A stretch of 19,984 bases of DNA from CAYZEZ01 sp964477295 (GTDB lineage Bacteria > Bacteroidota > Bacteroidia > Bacteroidales > SM23-62). A program made the position numbers and the translations under genes. The notes below the pieces were generated by a model, which saw nothing but the letters and a program-made list of their open reading frames with translations, was not told where the DNA came from and ran no database searches. The stretch is from positions 1-19,984 of the forward strand of contig CAYZEZ010000055.1 in the NCBI GenBank assembly GCA_964477295.1, read 5' to 3'. Position 1 is the first letter of the stretch; every line of letters starts with the position of its first letter. Shown in pieces: positions 1-6,072 of the stretch.

Positions 1-1
1 G

Positions 2-577
2 ACAGTGAGGCAGGCTTTAGGGGCGCAGGTATCTGATGGATATATTAAGAAGCACCAGGGTAAAGGGAGTATCGTCGCTTCCCTGCCACAGGGTGTGGGC
101 ATTTTATCGATTGCAGGCACTACTTCGGCCCTGGGATCAGGTAACCTTGAGACAAGAATTGTTGTTAAACCGTTTGTAGATCAGTGGGACAAGGACTTTT
201 TCTTTAAACTGACCAGGGCTGAAGAGGAATCGGGATGTATCAGGATGGAGAGGGTCAGGTTGTATAATGGCCGCCCTATATTTTATGATATCAATTATTT
301 GCCAAACATTAATCTTCCGCGATTTACCTCCCGAAATTTTGATAACAGGTCTTTGTTTGATATTTTAAGGTCCTCATATAACCTGGAGGTTAAAGGAGGA
401 GAGCAGAAGATTAAAGCCATCCCGGCCGGTAAATATATAGGTGAGCACCTGGAGATCGAGACAGGACATCCTGTATTGCACCTTGAAAGAAAATTTGAAA
501 CCAACCGCGTTGGTTATTATTTTTATTCGTCAATATTTTGTAATACTGAAGACCAGGCTGTCTTCGGCGTGTTCTAA
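2..577 (+). CDS. GntR-family transcriptional regulator, C-terminal part (UTRA effector domain), 5'-truncated by window edge
   Basis: The frame is open to the left edge, so the gene starts outside the window; the GTG at 5 is an internal valine. The first visible residues, TVRQALGAQVSDGYIKKHQGKG, read as the recognition helix and wing of a GntR winged helix (family pattern TVRqAL..L...G.i....GkGtfV). The remaining roughly 165 residues look like a UTRA ligand-binding domain, with the characteristic 'R....NG.P..Y...Y.P' segment and a C-terminal 'L.LER' strand. UTRA domains usually bind a sugar or sugar phosphate, releasing the repressor from DNA. The gene ends 21 bp before the sugar kinase on the same strand, so the two are probably co-transcribed and the regulator probably senses that pathway. 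In Bacteroides the fucose operon is controlled by a GntR-type FucR, which makes a deoxysugar ligand plausible here; that is inference. Confidence 0.85.
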   Translation, partial: TVRQALGAQVSDGYIKKHQGKGSIVASLPQGVGILSIAGTTSALGSGNLETRIVVKPFVDQWDKDFFFKLTRAEEESGCIRMERVRLYNGRPIFYDINYLPNINLPRFTSRNFDNRSLFDILRSSYNLEVKGGEQKIKAIPAGKYIGEHLEIETGHPVLHLERKFETNRVGYYFYSSIFCNTEDQAVFGVF

Positions 578-598
578 AAATTTAAATAAAAAAACTAA

Positions 599-2074
599 AT
601 GAACAGTTTTCTCGCATTTGACCTTGGCGCTTCGAGTGGAAGGGCCATACTGGGTAACCTGTCAGGCGGTAAGATTAGCCTGGAGGAGATCCACCGTTTT
701 GAAAACAGGATGGTACAGATCCATGATCATCATTTCTGGAACATATACAGCCTTTATCAGGGGATGATCACCAGTCTGCAGAAAGCCGGAGAAGCAGAAA
801 TTGTCCCCGAATCACTCGGAATAGATACGTGGGGCGTGGATTTTGCCCTGTTCGACCACAAGGGCAATTTATTGAGCACACCATATGCTTACCGTGACCA
901 GCGGAATGTTACGGCCATGGAGGAGGTACTTAAAATAATACCTAAAGGAAAGATCTCAGAATTAACAGGTCTTGCATTCTGGCCTTTTAACAGCCTTTAC
1001 CAATTGTTTGCATGGAAGCGCGACCAGCCCCATGTTCTGGAAGCTGCCGACTTCATGCTGTTCATGCCGGATATTTTTAATTATTTTCTCACGGGAATAA
1101 AAAATTGTGATTACACATTCGCTTCTACTTCCCAGCTGCTTAATCCCTATTCCAGGCAGTGGGAATACAGTCTCTGTGATATGCTGGATCTGCCAAAGGG
1201 TATATTACCTGAGATATCTGATCCGGGAAAAGTTATCGGTAAGCTTTCTCAGGAGGTGCAAAGTATGACAAGGGTAAAAGATTTGTCAGTAATCGGAGTA
1301 GGATCCCACGACACAGCCTCGGCAGTTGTGTCGGTGCCGGCCGAAAGCGATGAATTTGCCTATATAAGCTCAGGTACATGGTCATTAATGGGTATTGAAA
1401 CGGACGAACCGGTCATTTCTGATAAGACGCTTGCCTATAACCTGACCAACGAGGGTGGCGTAGGAAAGAAGATCAGGTTATTAAAGAACATAATGGGATT
1501 GTGGCTGTTGCAGGAATGTAAGCGGATATGGACTGCTGCGGGTAATGATTACAGTTTTCCCGAACTGGTAAAAATGGCTGAAGCAGCCATATCATTCAGG
1601 TCGATACTTGAACCCGACTACATGGAATTTTACAATCCCCCGGATATGCTCCAGGCAATTGTAAATTTCTGCAAGCGTACCAATCAGCCCGCTCCAGAAA
1701 ATACAGGTCAGTTTGTCCGGGCAATCCTTGAAGGACTGGCTTTCAAATACCGTATGGTTCTTGATCAGCTCAGAGAGGTTTCAGGAAAGAAACTGGAGAA
1801 ACTTCATATCATCGGCGGTGGTGCCCAGAATGAATTGCTGAGCCAGTTTTCTGCAAATGCTACTGGAATCCCAGTTATCACAGGTCCTTCGGAGGCTACG
1901 GCCATTGGTAACCTGATGGTCCAGGCCATGGCCATGGGGCATGTTGGCGACCTGAAGGAGATCAGGGCAGTTATCCGAAATTCTTTTGAATTGAAGATTT
2001 TTTTACCAGAGGATCAGGATGCATGGGAAGGGGCCTATCAGAAATACCGGGGGATTGTGGAGCAGGTGAGTTAA
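599..2074 (+). CDS. rhaB: FGGY-family deoxyketose kinase (rhamnulokinase type, possibly L-fuculokinase)
   Basis: A 491-residue cytoplasmic FGGY kinase of normal family length, predicted to phosphorylate L-rhamnulose (or L-fuculose) at O1 using ATP. The N-terminal phosphate-binding loop is FDLGASSGRAILG (residues 7-19). GIDTWGVDFALFD (74-86) and YRDQR (98-102) are typical of the rhamnulokinase branch. D238 in GVGSHDTASAV fits the catalytic base, and GGGAQNELLSQFSANATG near residue 410 is the second-domain adenosine motif. The ATG at 599 gives the canonical N-terminus. It follows the GntR/UTRA regulator by 21 bp and no aldolase or isomerase is visible. Bacteroidota fuculokinases belong to the same branch, and a GntR partner is typical of the fucose operon, so the substrate could be L-fuculose; the fold assignment is firm and the substrate is not. 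Confidence 0.85.
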   Translation: MNSFLAFDLGASSGRAILGNLSGGKISLEEIHRFENRMVQIHDHHFWNIYSLYQGMITSLQKAGEAEIVPESLGIDTWGVDFALFDHKGNLLSTPYAYRDQRNVTAMEEVLKIIPKGKISELTGLAFWPFNSLYQLFAWKRDQPHVLEAADFMLFMPDIFNYFLTGIKNCDYTFASTSQLLNPYSRQWEYSLCDMLDLPKGILPEISDPGKVIGKLSQEVQSMTRVKDLSVIGVGSHDTASAVVSVPAESDEFAYISSGTWSLMGIETDEPVISDKTLAYNLTNEGGVGKKIRLLKNIMGLWLLQECKRIWTAAGNDYSFPELVKMAEAAISFRSILEPDYMEFYNPPDMLQAIVNFCKRTNQPAPENTGQFVRAILEGLAFKYRMVLDQLREVSGKKLEKLHIIGGGAQNELLSQFSANATGIPVITGPSEATAIGNLMVQAMAMGHVGDLKEIRAVIRNSFELKIFLPEDQDAWEGAYQKYRGIVEQVS

Positions 2075-2096
2075 ATGCAGTTTTCTGTTATCTGAT

Positions 2097-2198
2097 GTCA
2101 TCCCATCCCGCCGTGCCCCCCCGAGCACTCGGGGGGGAGTACTCGGGATCGGGATCTGATGGCTGATGCAGGAGATCCTGACATGAATTCAGGATGAC
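2097..2198. repeat. Intergenic repeat element bounded by GTCATCC / GGATGAC
   Basis: The space between two convergent genes is almost filled by a palindrome-rich segment. Its ends are 7-bp inverted repeats, GTCATCC at 2097-2103 and GGATGAC at 2192-2198. Inside are the strong C/G hairpin at 2116-2137, the palindrome GAGTACTC at 2137-2144, and a second hairpin with 7-bp arms at 2175-2181 and 2189-2195 (ATCCTGA / TCAGGAT). Reading the right end on the minus strand gives a GTCATCCTGA...TCAGGATCTC pattern that resembles a dispersed non-coding repeat common in many bacterial genomes. I infer a dispersed repeat, but only one copy is visible here. Confidence 0.55.
2116..2137. terminator. GC-rich hairpin between convergent operons, possible bidirectional terminator
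   Basis: CCCCCCCGAG (2116-2125) is followed after CA by its exact complement CTCGGGGGGG (2128-2137), giving at least 9 stable base pairs with a GCAC tetraloop. It lies 41 bp past the kinase stop and 71 bp past the Gfo/Idh/MocA stop, where termination in both directions would be expected. No U-tract follows on either strand, so intrinsic termination is only a suggestion; a structural or protein-bound role within the surrounding repeat is equally possible. Confidence 0.45.
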
Positions 2199-2208
2199 TT
2201 ATAAAAAA

Positions 2209-3246
2209 TCAATCATACATCGGATAGGCTATTCCACATTGCCTACGTATTTCATCGAGGATCCCCATAAGTTCCAGGCTGAATGATAAAGGAAGCATGG
2301 GGCTTTCTTTAAACCCTTCAGAGAGGCATCGCATTGATTCGATGGCTTCAAGATGATAGCCGTTTCCCGTATAATTGAAAGTAACCTCCTTAGCTTTTTT
2401 CTTTTTTTCAATAATTGTTAATGTTGATGGAGTAAACCATCTGCTGTTTATTTTAACGATGCCTTGTTCAAATAAAAAGGTTGCCTCAGTGGGCCCATCT
2501 GCGGCAAAAGAGCATTTCAGGTTGGCAATAACCTGGTTTTCGTATTTGAACAGCATGCTGCACGATTCGTCGGCTCCTGTTTCTGACAGGATTGCCATGG
2601 ATTTGATTTCGCGGGGTTTTCCCATTAATAAAAGGGTTAAAAAGACCGGGTATATTCCAATATCGAGCAGTGCCCCGCCACCCAGTTCGAGGTTATATCC
2701 CCTATGTTCAGGATCGTAAGGCAGCTGAAAGCAAAAGTCAGCAATGATGCCTTTGATCTTTCCCAACCGGCCTGAATCACGGATCTCTATCACCTTTTGA
2801 ACAGTAGGAAGAAAAAGGCTCCATATGGCTTCCATCATGAATACTTCCCTGCTGCGGGCAACATCCACCAGCTTGGTCAGCTGTTTGGAATTGATGGTAA
2901 AGGGTTTCTCGCAAAGTACAGGCATCCCGGCTTCCAGGCACATCATCGTATTGTTAAAATGTTCTGAATGAGGGGTGGCGATATAGACAATATCAACCTC
3001 TTTGCTGCCCAGTATCTTCTCATATCCCTCATAAGCATAGGGCACATTATATTGTTCGGCAAATTTCCTTGCACGATCCATCGATCTGGAGGCCACTGCT
3101 TTAAGATTAGCATTTGGAATGGTAGCCAATCCCTGTGCAAATTTGTGGGCAATGCCACCGGGACCAATGATGCCCCAACGGATAGTTCCGGGTTCAGGGT
3201 TCCGGGTCCCGGCTTGGTTTAGGTTGTGTGTTTTCTTATCCTTCAT
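2209..3246 (-). CDS. Gfo/Idh/MocA-family NAD(P)-dependent oxidoreductase (dihydrodiol/xylose dehydrogenase-like)
   Basis: 345 residues, no signal peptide, so a cytoplasmic sugar or polyol oxidoreductase. The Rossmann motif is GIIGPGGIA (25-33). The family EKP motif is E113-K114-P115, with K114 the expected catalytic lysine, and GGGALLDIGIYP (189-200) carries the conserved D195 and Y199 of the substrate pocket. The segment MMEAIWSLFLP (137-147) points to the subgroup containing dihydrodiol dehydrogenase and D-xylose dehydrogenase; the true substrate is unknown. It is the second gene of a pair, 40 bp after the aldo/keto reductase. The 22 residues before the first beta strand are odd: they are encoded by a 7-bp tandem tract (3185-3212) and contain RNPEPGT. 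No ATG lies closer to the conserved domain, so the start at 3246 is taken, but a nonstandard start cannot be excluded. Confidence 0.85.
   Translation of the reverse strand: MKDKKTHNLNQAGTRNPEPGTIRWGIIGPGGIAHKFAQGLATIPNANLKAVASRSMDRARKFAEQYNVPYAYEGYEKILGSKEVDIVYIATPHSEHFNNTMMCLEAGMPVLCEKPFTINSKQLTKLVDVARSREVFMMEAIWSLFLPTVQKVIEIRDSGRLGKIKGIIADFCFQLPYDPEHRGYNLELGGGALLDIGIYPVFLTLLLMGKPREIKSMAILSETGADESCSMLFKYENQVIANLKCSFAADGPTEATFLFEQGIVKINSRWFTPSTLTIIEKKKKAKEVTFNYTGNGYHLEAIESMRCLSEGFKESPMLPLSFSLELMGILDEIRRQCGIAYPMYD
3185..3212. repeat. 7-bp tandem repeat, four units, inside the Gfo/Idh/MocA N-terminus
   Basis: Four consecutive heptamers on the plus strand: units 1 and 3 are GTTCCGG, unit 2 is GTTCAGG and unit 4 is GTCCCGG. 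The tract lies within the first 22 codons of the minus-strand dehydrogenase and encodes its unusual TRNPEPGT segment. Its organisation matches the other heptamer tracts of this window although the consensus differs. Confidence 0.8.
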
Positions 3247-3260
3247 AAATCGTAAATCGT
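3247..3260. repeat. 7-bp tandem repeat, two exact AAATCGT units directly upstream of a start codon
   Basis: AAATCGT occurs twice in a row immediately upstream of the start codon of the Gfo/Idh/MocA gene, in the 40-bp gap to the aldo/keto reductase. It therefore occupies the position where a ribosome-binding site would sit and shows no Shine-Dalgarno-like sequence. Two units alone could be chance; its adjacency to another heptamer tract makes it more notable. Confidence 0.6.
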
Positions 3261-3286
3261 TATTCTGAGATCATTATAATGCTGTT

Positions 3287-4276
3287 TTATGCAAGGATTT
3301 TCTCAATCAGATTTAATTCATCATCAATGAAATCCAGCTTCTCCAGAGTTCCCAGGTTGTCGTTGAGCTGTTCAACTGTTCTTGCCCCGATCAATACTGA
3401 AGTAACTCTCTCATCCTTAAGCAGCCAGGCCAGGGCCATCTGTGTCATGGTTTGTTTCCGTGCTGCCGCGATCTTATTTAATCCGGCAACTTTATTGATA
3501 ACCTCCTCGGTTACCTGTCCCTTTTGCAGGAATCCGTGTGGTTTTGCAGCACGGGAATCTTCAGGGATCCCTTTGAGGTATTTGTCAGACAATATTCCCT
3601 GTGCCAGGGGAGAGAAGGCAATGCAGCCAATGCCTTCCTTTTCCAGTGCCTCCAGTAATCCTTCTTCCGGTGCCCTTACCAGCATAGAATATTTAGGCTG
3701 GTGAATAAGGCATGGTGTTCCCAGTTCCCTCAGGATCCTGGAAGCTTCAATAGTCTGATCCGGATTATAGTTTGAAATTCCCGCATATAATGCTTTACCT
3801 GATCGGACCGCCTGGTCAAGCGCCATCATCGTTTCTTCCAGCGGGGTATCCTGATCGGGCCGGTGGGAATAGAAAATGTCAACATAATCGAGTTGCATCC
3901 TGGACAGGCTCTGGTCAAGGCTGGCCAGTAAATATTTTCTCGAACCCCATTCACCATAAGGCCCCGGCCACATCAGGTATCCTGCTTTGGTAGATAAGAT
4001 CAGCTCGTCCCGATACCCGGCAAAATCCTGTTTCAGTATTTTACCAAAATTTTCTTCTGCCGCTCCCGGAGGAGGACCGTAATTATTGGCCAGGTCAAAA
4101 TGGGTAATCCCGGAATCAAATGCAGAGAATAACATATTCCGTGCTGTTTCATAATCGTCCACATGTCCGAAATTGTGCCATAAACCCAGCGATATAACCG
4201 GAAGCCTGATCCCTGAATGGCCACATCTCCTGTAAACCATATGGTTGTATCTGTCGTGTGACGGAAGGTATTTCAT
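3287..4276 (-). CDS. yghZ: Aldo/keto reductase, YghZ/Gpr type (L-glyceraldehyde 3-phosphate reductase-like)
   Basis: 329 residues from the chosen start. Reduces small aldehydes with NADPH; the E. coli relative YghZ acts on L-glyceraldehyde 3-phosphate and methylglyoxal. Family signatures are very clear: SLGLWHNFGHV (29-39), HFDLANNYGPPPGAAEENFG (59-78), STKAGY (95-100), YSHRPD (136-141) and the cofactor segment SVLIGARTVEQL near the C-terminus. The catalytic tetrad is D61, Y66, K97 and H138. The frame is open 17 codons further (to 4327), but an ATG at 4276 gives 14 residues before YRRCG, as I recall for the E. coli protein (MVWLANPERYGQMQYRYCG), so this start is preferred. It is the first gene of a pair with the dehydrogenase 40 bp downstream; together they suggest sugar or aldehyde redox turnover. 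No strong Shine-Dalgarno is present. Confidence 0.9.
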   Translation of the reverse strand: MKYLPSHDRYNHMVYRRCGHSGIRLPVISLGLWHNFGHVDDYETARNMLFSAFDSGITHFDLANNYGPPPGAAEENFGKILKQDFAGYRDELILSTKAGYLMWPGPYGEWGSRKYLLASLDQSLSRMQLDYVDIFYSHRPDQDTPLEETMMALDQAVRSGKALYAGISNYNPDQTIEASRILRELGTPCLIHQPKYSMLVRAPEEGLLEALEKEGIGCIAFSPLAQGILSDKYLKGIPEDSRAAKPHGFLQKGQVTEEVINKVAGLNKIAAARKQTMTQMALAWLLKDERVTSVLIGARTVEQLNDNLGTLEKLDFIDDELNLIEKILA

Positions 4277-4361
4277 GATAGTAAGGGTTGATATTTTGAT
4301 AGAAGCAATTTTAATAAAATATGACAAGAATGAAAGTGATATCAGGTATATTTTTACTCTG

Positions 4362-4383
4362 ATAAGGATTGATTATCCGTTAT
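4362..4383. promoter_or_regulatory. Imperfect inverted repeat upstream of the aldo/keto reductase
   Basis: ATAAGGAT and ATCCGTTAT form an 8-bp inverted repeat with a one-base bulge around a 5-nt TGATT loop. It lies about 86 bp upstream of the preferred aldo/keto reductase start and just beyond the end of the ferredoxin relic. It could be an operator or a remnant terminator hairpin; there is no U-tract. The rest of 4277-4397 is AT-rich and shows no clear promoter. Confidence 0.25.
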
Positions 4384-4395
4384 AAATGGATTTAT

Positions 4396-4435
4396 TTTTA
4401 TGGCACCGGTGGGACTTTTATGGTACCGGTGGGAC
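4396..4435. repeat. 20-bp tandem duplication at the end of the ferredoxin relic
   Basis: Two adjacent 20-bp units, 4396-4415 and 4416-4435, differ only at one base (C versus T at unit position 9). Each contains ACCGGTGGGAC. On the minus strand the unit covers the codons for the PTGTIK end of the second iron-sulfur motif, so the duplication shifts the reading and adds a short PPVP tail before TAA. This indicates a local duplication in a decaying gene, not a separate regulatory repeat. Confidence 0.85.
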
Positions 4436-4790
4436 ATGCATCACCACATTGAGTACAATCAGGCAAGCAGTAGGATTGTGTTAAGTCAAGCCGGGGAGTG
4501 AATAATCACATCCGGCCGCTGGTGTTGATGAGTGGCTTTATAATATTGTTGGGACAGGTTTTCAGGCAATTACCGCATCGGGAACAAACAAACCTGAATT
4601 CCTTGTCAGGGAGGATGCCTGGTGGGTGAAGTAATGCCTGGTCCCTGGCCTTCAGGATACCTGGTAGAAGGATCTCAAATCCGGCTCCGAATATGCCTGC
4701 AATGAAATATCTTCGGTTTTTCTTAAATTCCGGTCGGCCTATGGATTCGTTTGATCTATCAGACCTATTTGTTACTAAATATAGATATTT
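4398..4790 (-). pseudogene. 4Fe-4S polyferredoxin fragment (NapH/MauM-like C-terminal region), interrupted by an in-frame TGA
   Basis: Reading the minus strand in one frame from 4790 to the TAA at 4398-4400 gives 131 codons with no ATG near the front and one TGA at 4506-4508. The N-terminal part has FKKNRRYFIAGIFGAGFE, resembling the basic-hydrophobic segment of such proteins, then ALLHPPGILPDKEF and CSRCGNCLKTCP (4551-4586), a 4Fe-4S binding motif. After the TGA the same frame continues with LFTPRLDLTQSYC and CLPDCTQCGDACPTGTI (4419-4469), a second cluster motif. The order 'RPPG..PE..F..rC.rCg.C...CP' followed by 'G.W.P.l....YC...C..CG..CPTGAI' is that of a known polyferredoxin family in which a Trp or Leu usually sits near the TGA. 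The upstream membrane part and downstream clusters are missing. I call it a pseudogene. Confidence 0.75.
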
Positions 4791-4820
4791 CTATTTATAG
4801 TAAACAGAAAGATAAATGAG

Positions 4821-4828
4821 TATATTCG
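4821..4828 (+). promoter_or_regulatory. Possible Bacteroidota -7 element upstream of GH88
   Basis: TATATTCG differs by one base from the Bacteroidota -7 consensus TAnnTTTG and lies 38 bp upstream of the GH88 start codon. Upstream, TTTA at 4794-4797 is only a weak match to the -33 TTTG box. The 4791-4866 stretch is strongly AT-rich as expected for a promoter. No operator could be recognised. Confidence 0.25.
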
Positions 4829-4866
4829 CAAATTGAAAAAATGATCTTACAAAAAATTTTGTTACA

Positions 4867-6057
4867 ATGAATCGAATCTCTGTCCTTTTAATCGCCATCA
4901 TTTTTATATCGGGATGTCACCAGACTTTAAAAGAAATACCTATGAATCAGCTGGTTACAGATGATTTAAATTTTTGTGTTGCACAGTATATGCTTATGTT
5001 AAAAAATTTGCCTGAGGGAGAGCTTCCCAAGACCAGTGACCAGGAAACGGGTGAGTTTATATCCTCGAAACCGAATTGGTGGTGCAGCGGATTTTTTCCC
5101 GGCAGTTTGTGGTACTTGTATGAATATACCGGCAAGGAGGAGATTATGGTTGCTGCCAGGAAGATCAATGCCCTGGTGGAAAAGGAAAAATATAACAAGG
5201 GCACACATGACCTTGGTTTTATACTGAATAATAGTTTTGGACTGGGCCTCAGGCTTACCGGTGATACAGCCTACAAGGAAATATTGATTACCGGTGCCTA
5301 TTCCCTTGCAAGCCGCTACAACGAAGCGGTGGGGTGCATTAAATCATGGGATCACGGAGAATGGCAATACCCTGTTATCATTGACAATATGATGAACCTT
5401 GAATACCTCTTCTGGGCAGCCAGGGAAACGGGTGATTCTGCATTTTATAAAATGGCAGTTTCTCATGCAAACAATACAATTAAAAATCATTTCCGGGATG
5501 ATTACAGCACATACCACCTGGTGGATTATGATTCTGTTTCGGGTGAGGTAATTCAGAAAAGAACTGTCCAGGGTGCCTTCGATGAATCTGCATGGGCCAG
5601 GGGACAGGCATGGGGTTTGTACGGTTTCACCATGGCCTACAGGGAAACCGGTGATGAACATTATCTTCAGTATGCCAATGGTCTGGCCAACTATATTATT
5701 AATCATCCAAACCTTCCGGAGGACAAGATTCCTTACTGGGACTTTAATGCTCCTGGTATCCCTGATGCAAAAAGGGATGCATCGGCAGCAGCCATTATTT
5801 GTTCAGCACTTCTTGAATTACAGGAATATGTGGATGAGGAAACAAAAGGTAAATATATGGAAACAGCCGAACAGATCATCAGGTCTTTATCTTCACCCAC
5901 CTACAGGGCCGGACTGGGGAAGAATAATAATTTTATCCTGATGCATTGTGTAGGTTCTATTCCGCATAATGGAGAGATCGATGTTCCGCTGACCTATGCA
6001 GATTATTATTTCATTGAATCTTTAATGCGATTTAGGCAAAACCTTGGAGGTTTTTAA
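4867..6057 (+). CDS. GH88 unsaturated glucuronyl hydrolase, lipoprotein
   Basis: 396 residues, normal for GH88. It removes the 4,5-unsaturated uronic acid left at the non-reducing end of oligosaccharides by polysaccharide lyases. A lipoprotein signal (MNRISVLLIAIIFISGC, lipid-modified Cys17) places it on the periplasmic or outer-membrane side. Family motifs: CSGFFPGSLWYLYEYTG (73-89), THDLGF with D115 (equivalent to the D88 region of Bacillus UGL), IIDNMMNLEYLFWA with D173 (equivalent to D149), DESAWARGQAWGLYGFTMAY (239-258) and WDFNAP...DASAAAI. These fit GH88 better than GH105. It is the only plus-strand gene of the right-hand locus and converges on the GH2 gene, sharing a 4-bp TTAA overlap. 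The final five residues NLGGF are encoded by a palindromic repeat. A lyase-like gene nearby would generate its substrate. Confidence 0.88.
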   Translation: MNRISVLLIAIIFISGCHQTLKEIPMNQLVTDDLNFCVAQYMLMLKNLPEGELPKTSDQETGEFISSKPNWWCSGFFPGSLWYLYEYTGKEEIMVAARKINALVEKEKYNKGTHDLGFILNNSFGLGLRLTGDTAYKEILITGAYSLASRYNEAVGCIKSWDHGEWQYPVIIDNMMNLEYLFWAARETGDSAFYKMAVSHANNTIKNHFRDDYSTYHLVDYDSVSGEVIQKRTVQGAFDESAWARGQAWGLYGFTMAYRETGDEHYLQYANGLANYIINHPNLPEDKIPYWDFNAPGIPDAKRDASAAAIICSALLELQEYVDEETKGKYMETAEQIIRSLSSPTYRAGLGKNNNFILMHCVGSIPHNGEIDVPLTYADYYFIESLMRFRQNLGGF

Positions 6058-6072
6058 AAACCTCCAAGGTTT
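6039..6072. terminator. Perfect 34-bp palindrome spanning both convergent stop codons, likely bidirectional terminator
   Basis: The 17-bp arms meet at 6055/6056: AAACCTTGGAGGTTTTT followed by its exact complement. The stem has core CCTTGGAGG flanked by A and T runs, so either strand gives a hairpin followed by U residues, which suits intrinsic termination. The centre TTAA supplies the TAA stop of both the plus-strand GH88 and the minus-strand GH2. The right arm with its flank, 6058-6084, recurs at 11781-11807 with 25 of 27 bases identical. Confidence 0.85.

Noticed and set aside
3287..4327. Aldo/keto reductase start at 4327
   Set aside because: The extra 17 residues are not matched in YghZ, whose recalled N-terminus aligns with the ATG at 4276.
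4396..4435. 20-bp tandem repeats as iterons, operator pair or CRISPR-like repeat
   Set aside because: Only two units, no spacers, and the repeat is explained as duplicated coding sequence of the relic.
4506..4508. In-frame TGA in the ferredoxin frame as a selenocysteine or recoded codon
   Set aside because: The family usually has Trp or Leu near this point, not Cys; no SECIS-like structure was recognised and both ends of the gene are missing, so decay is the simpler explanation.
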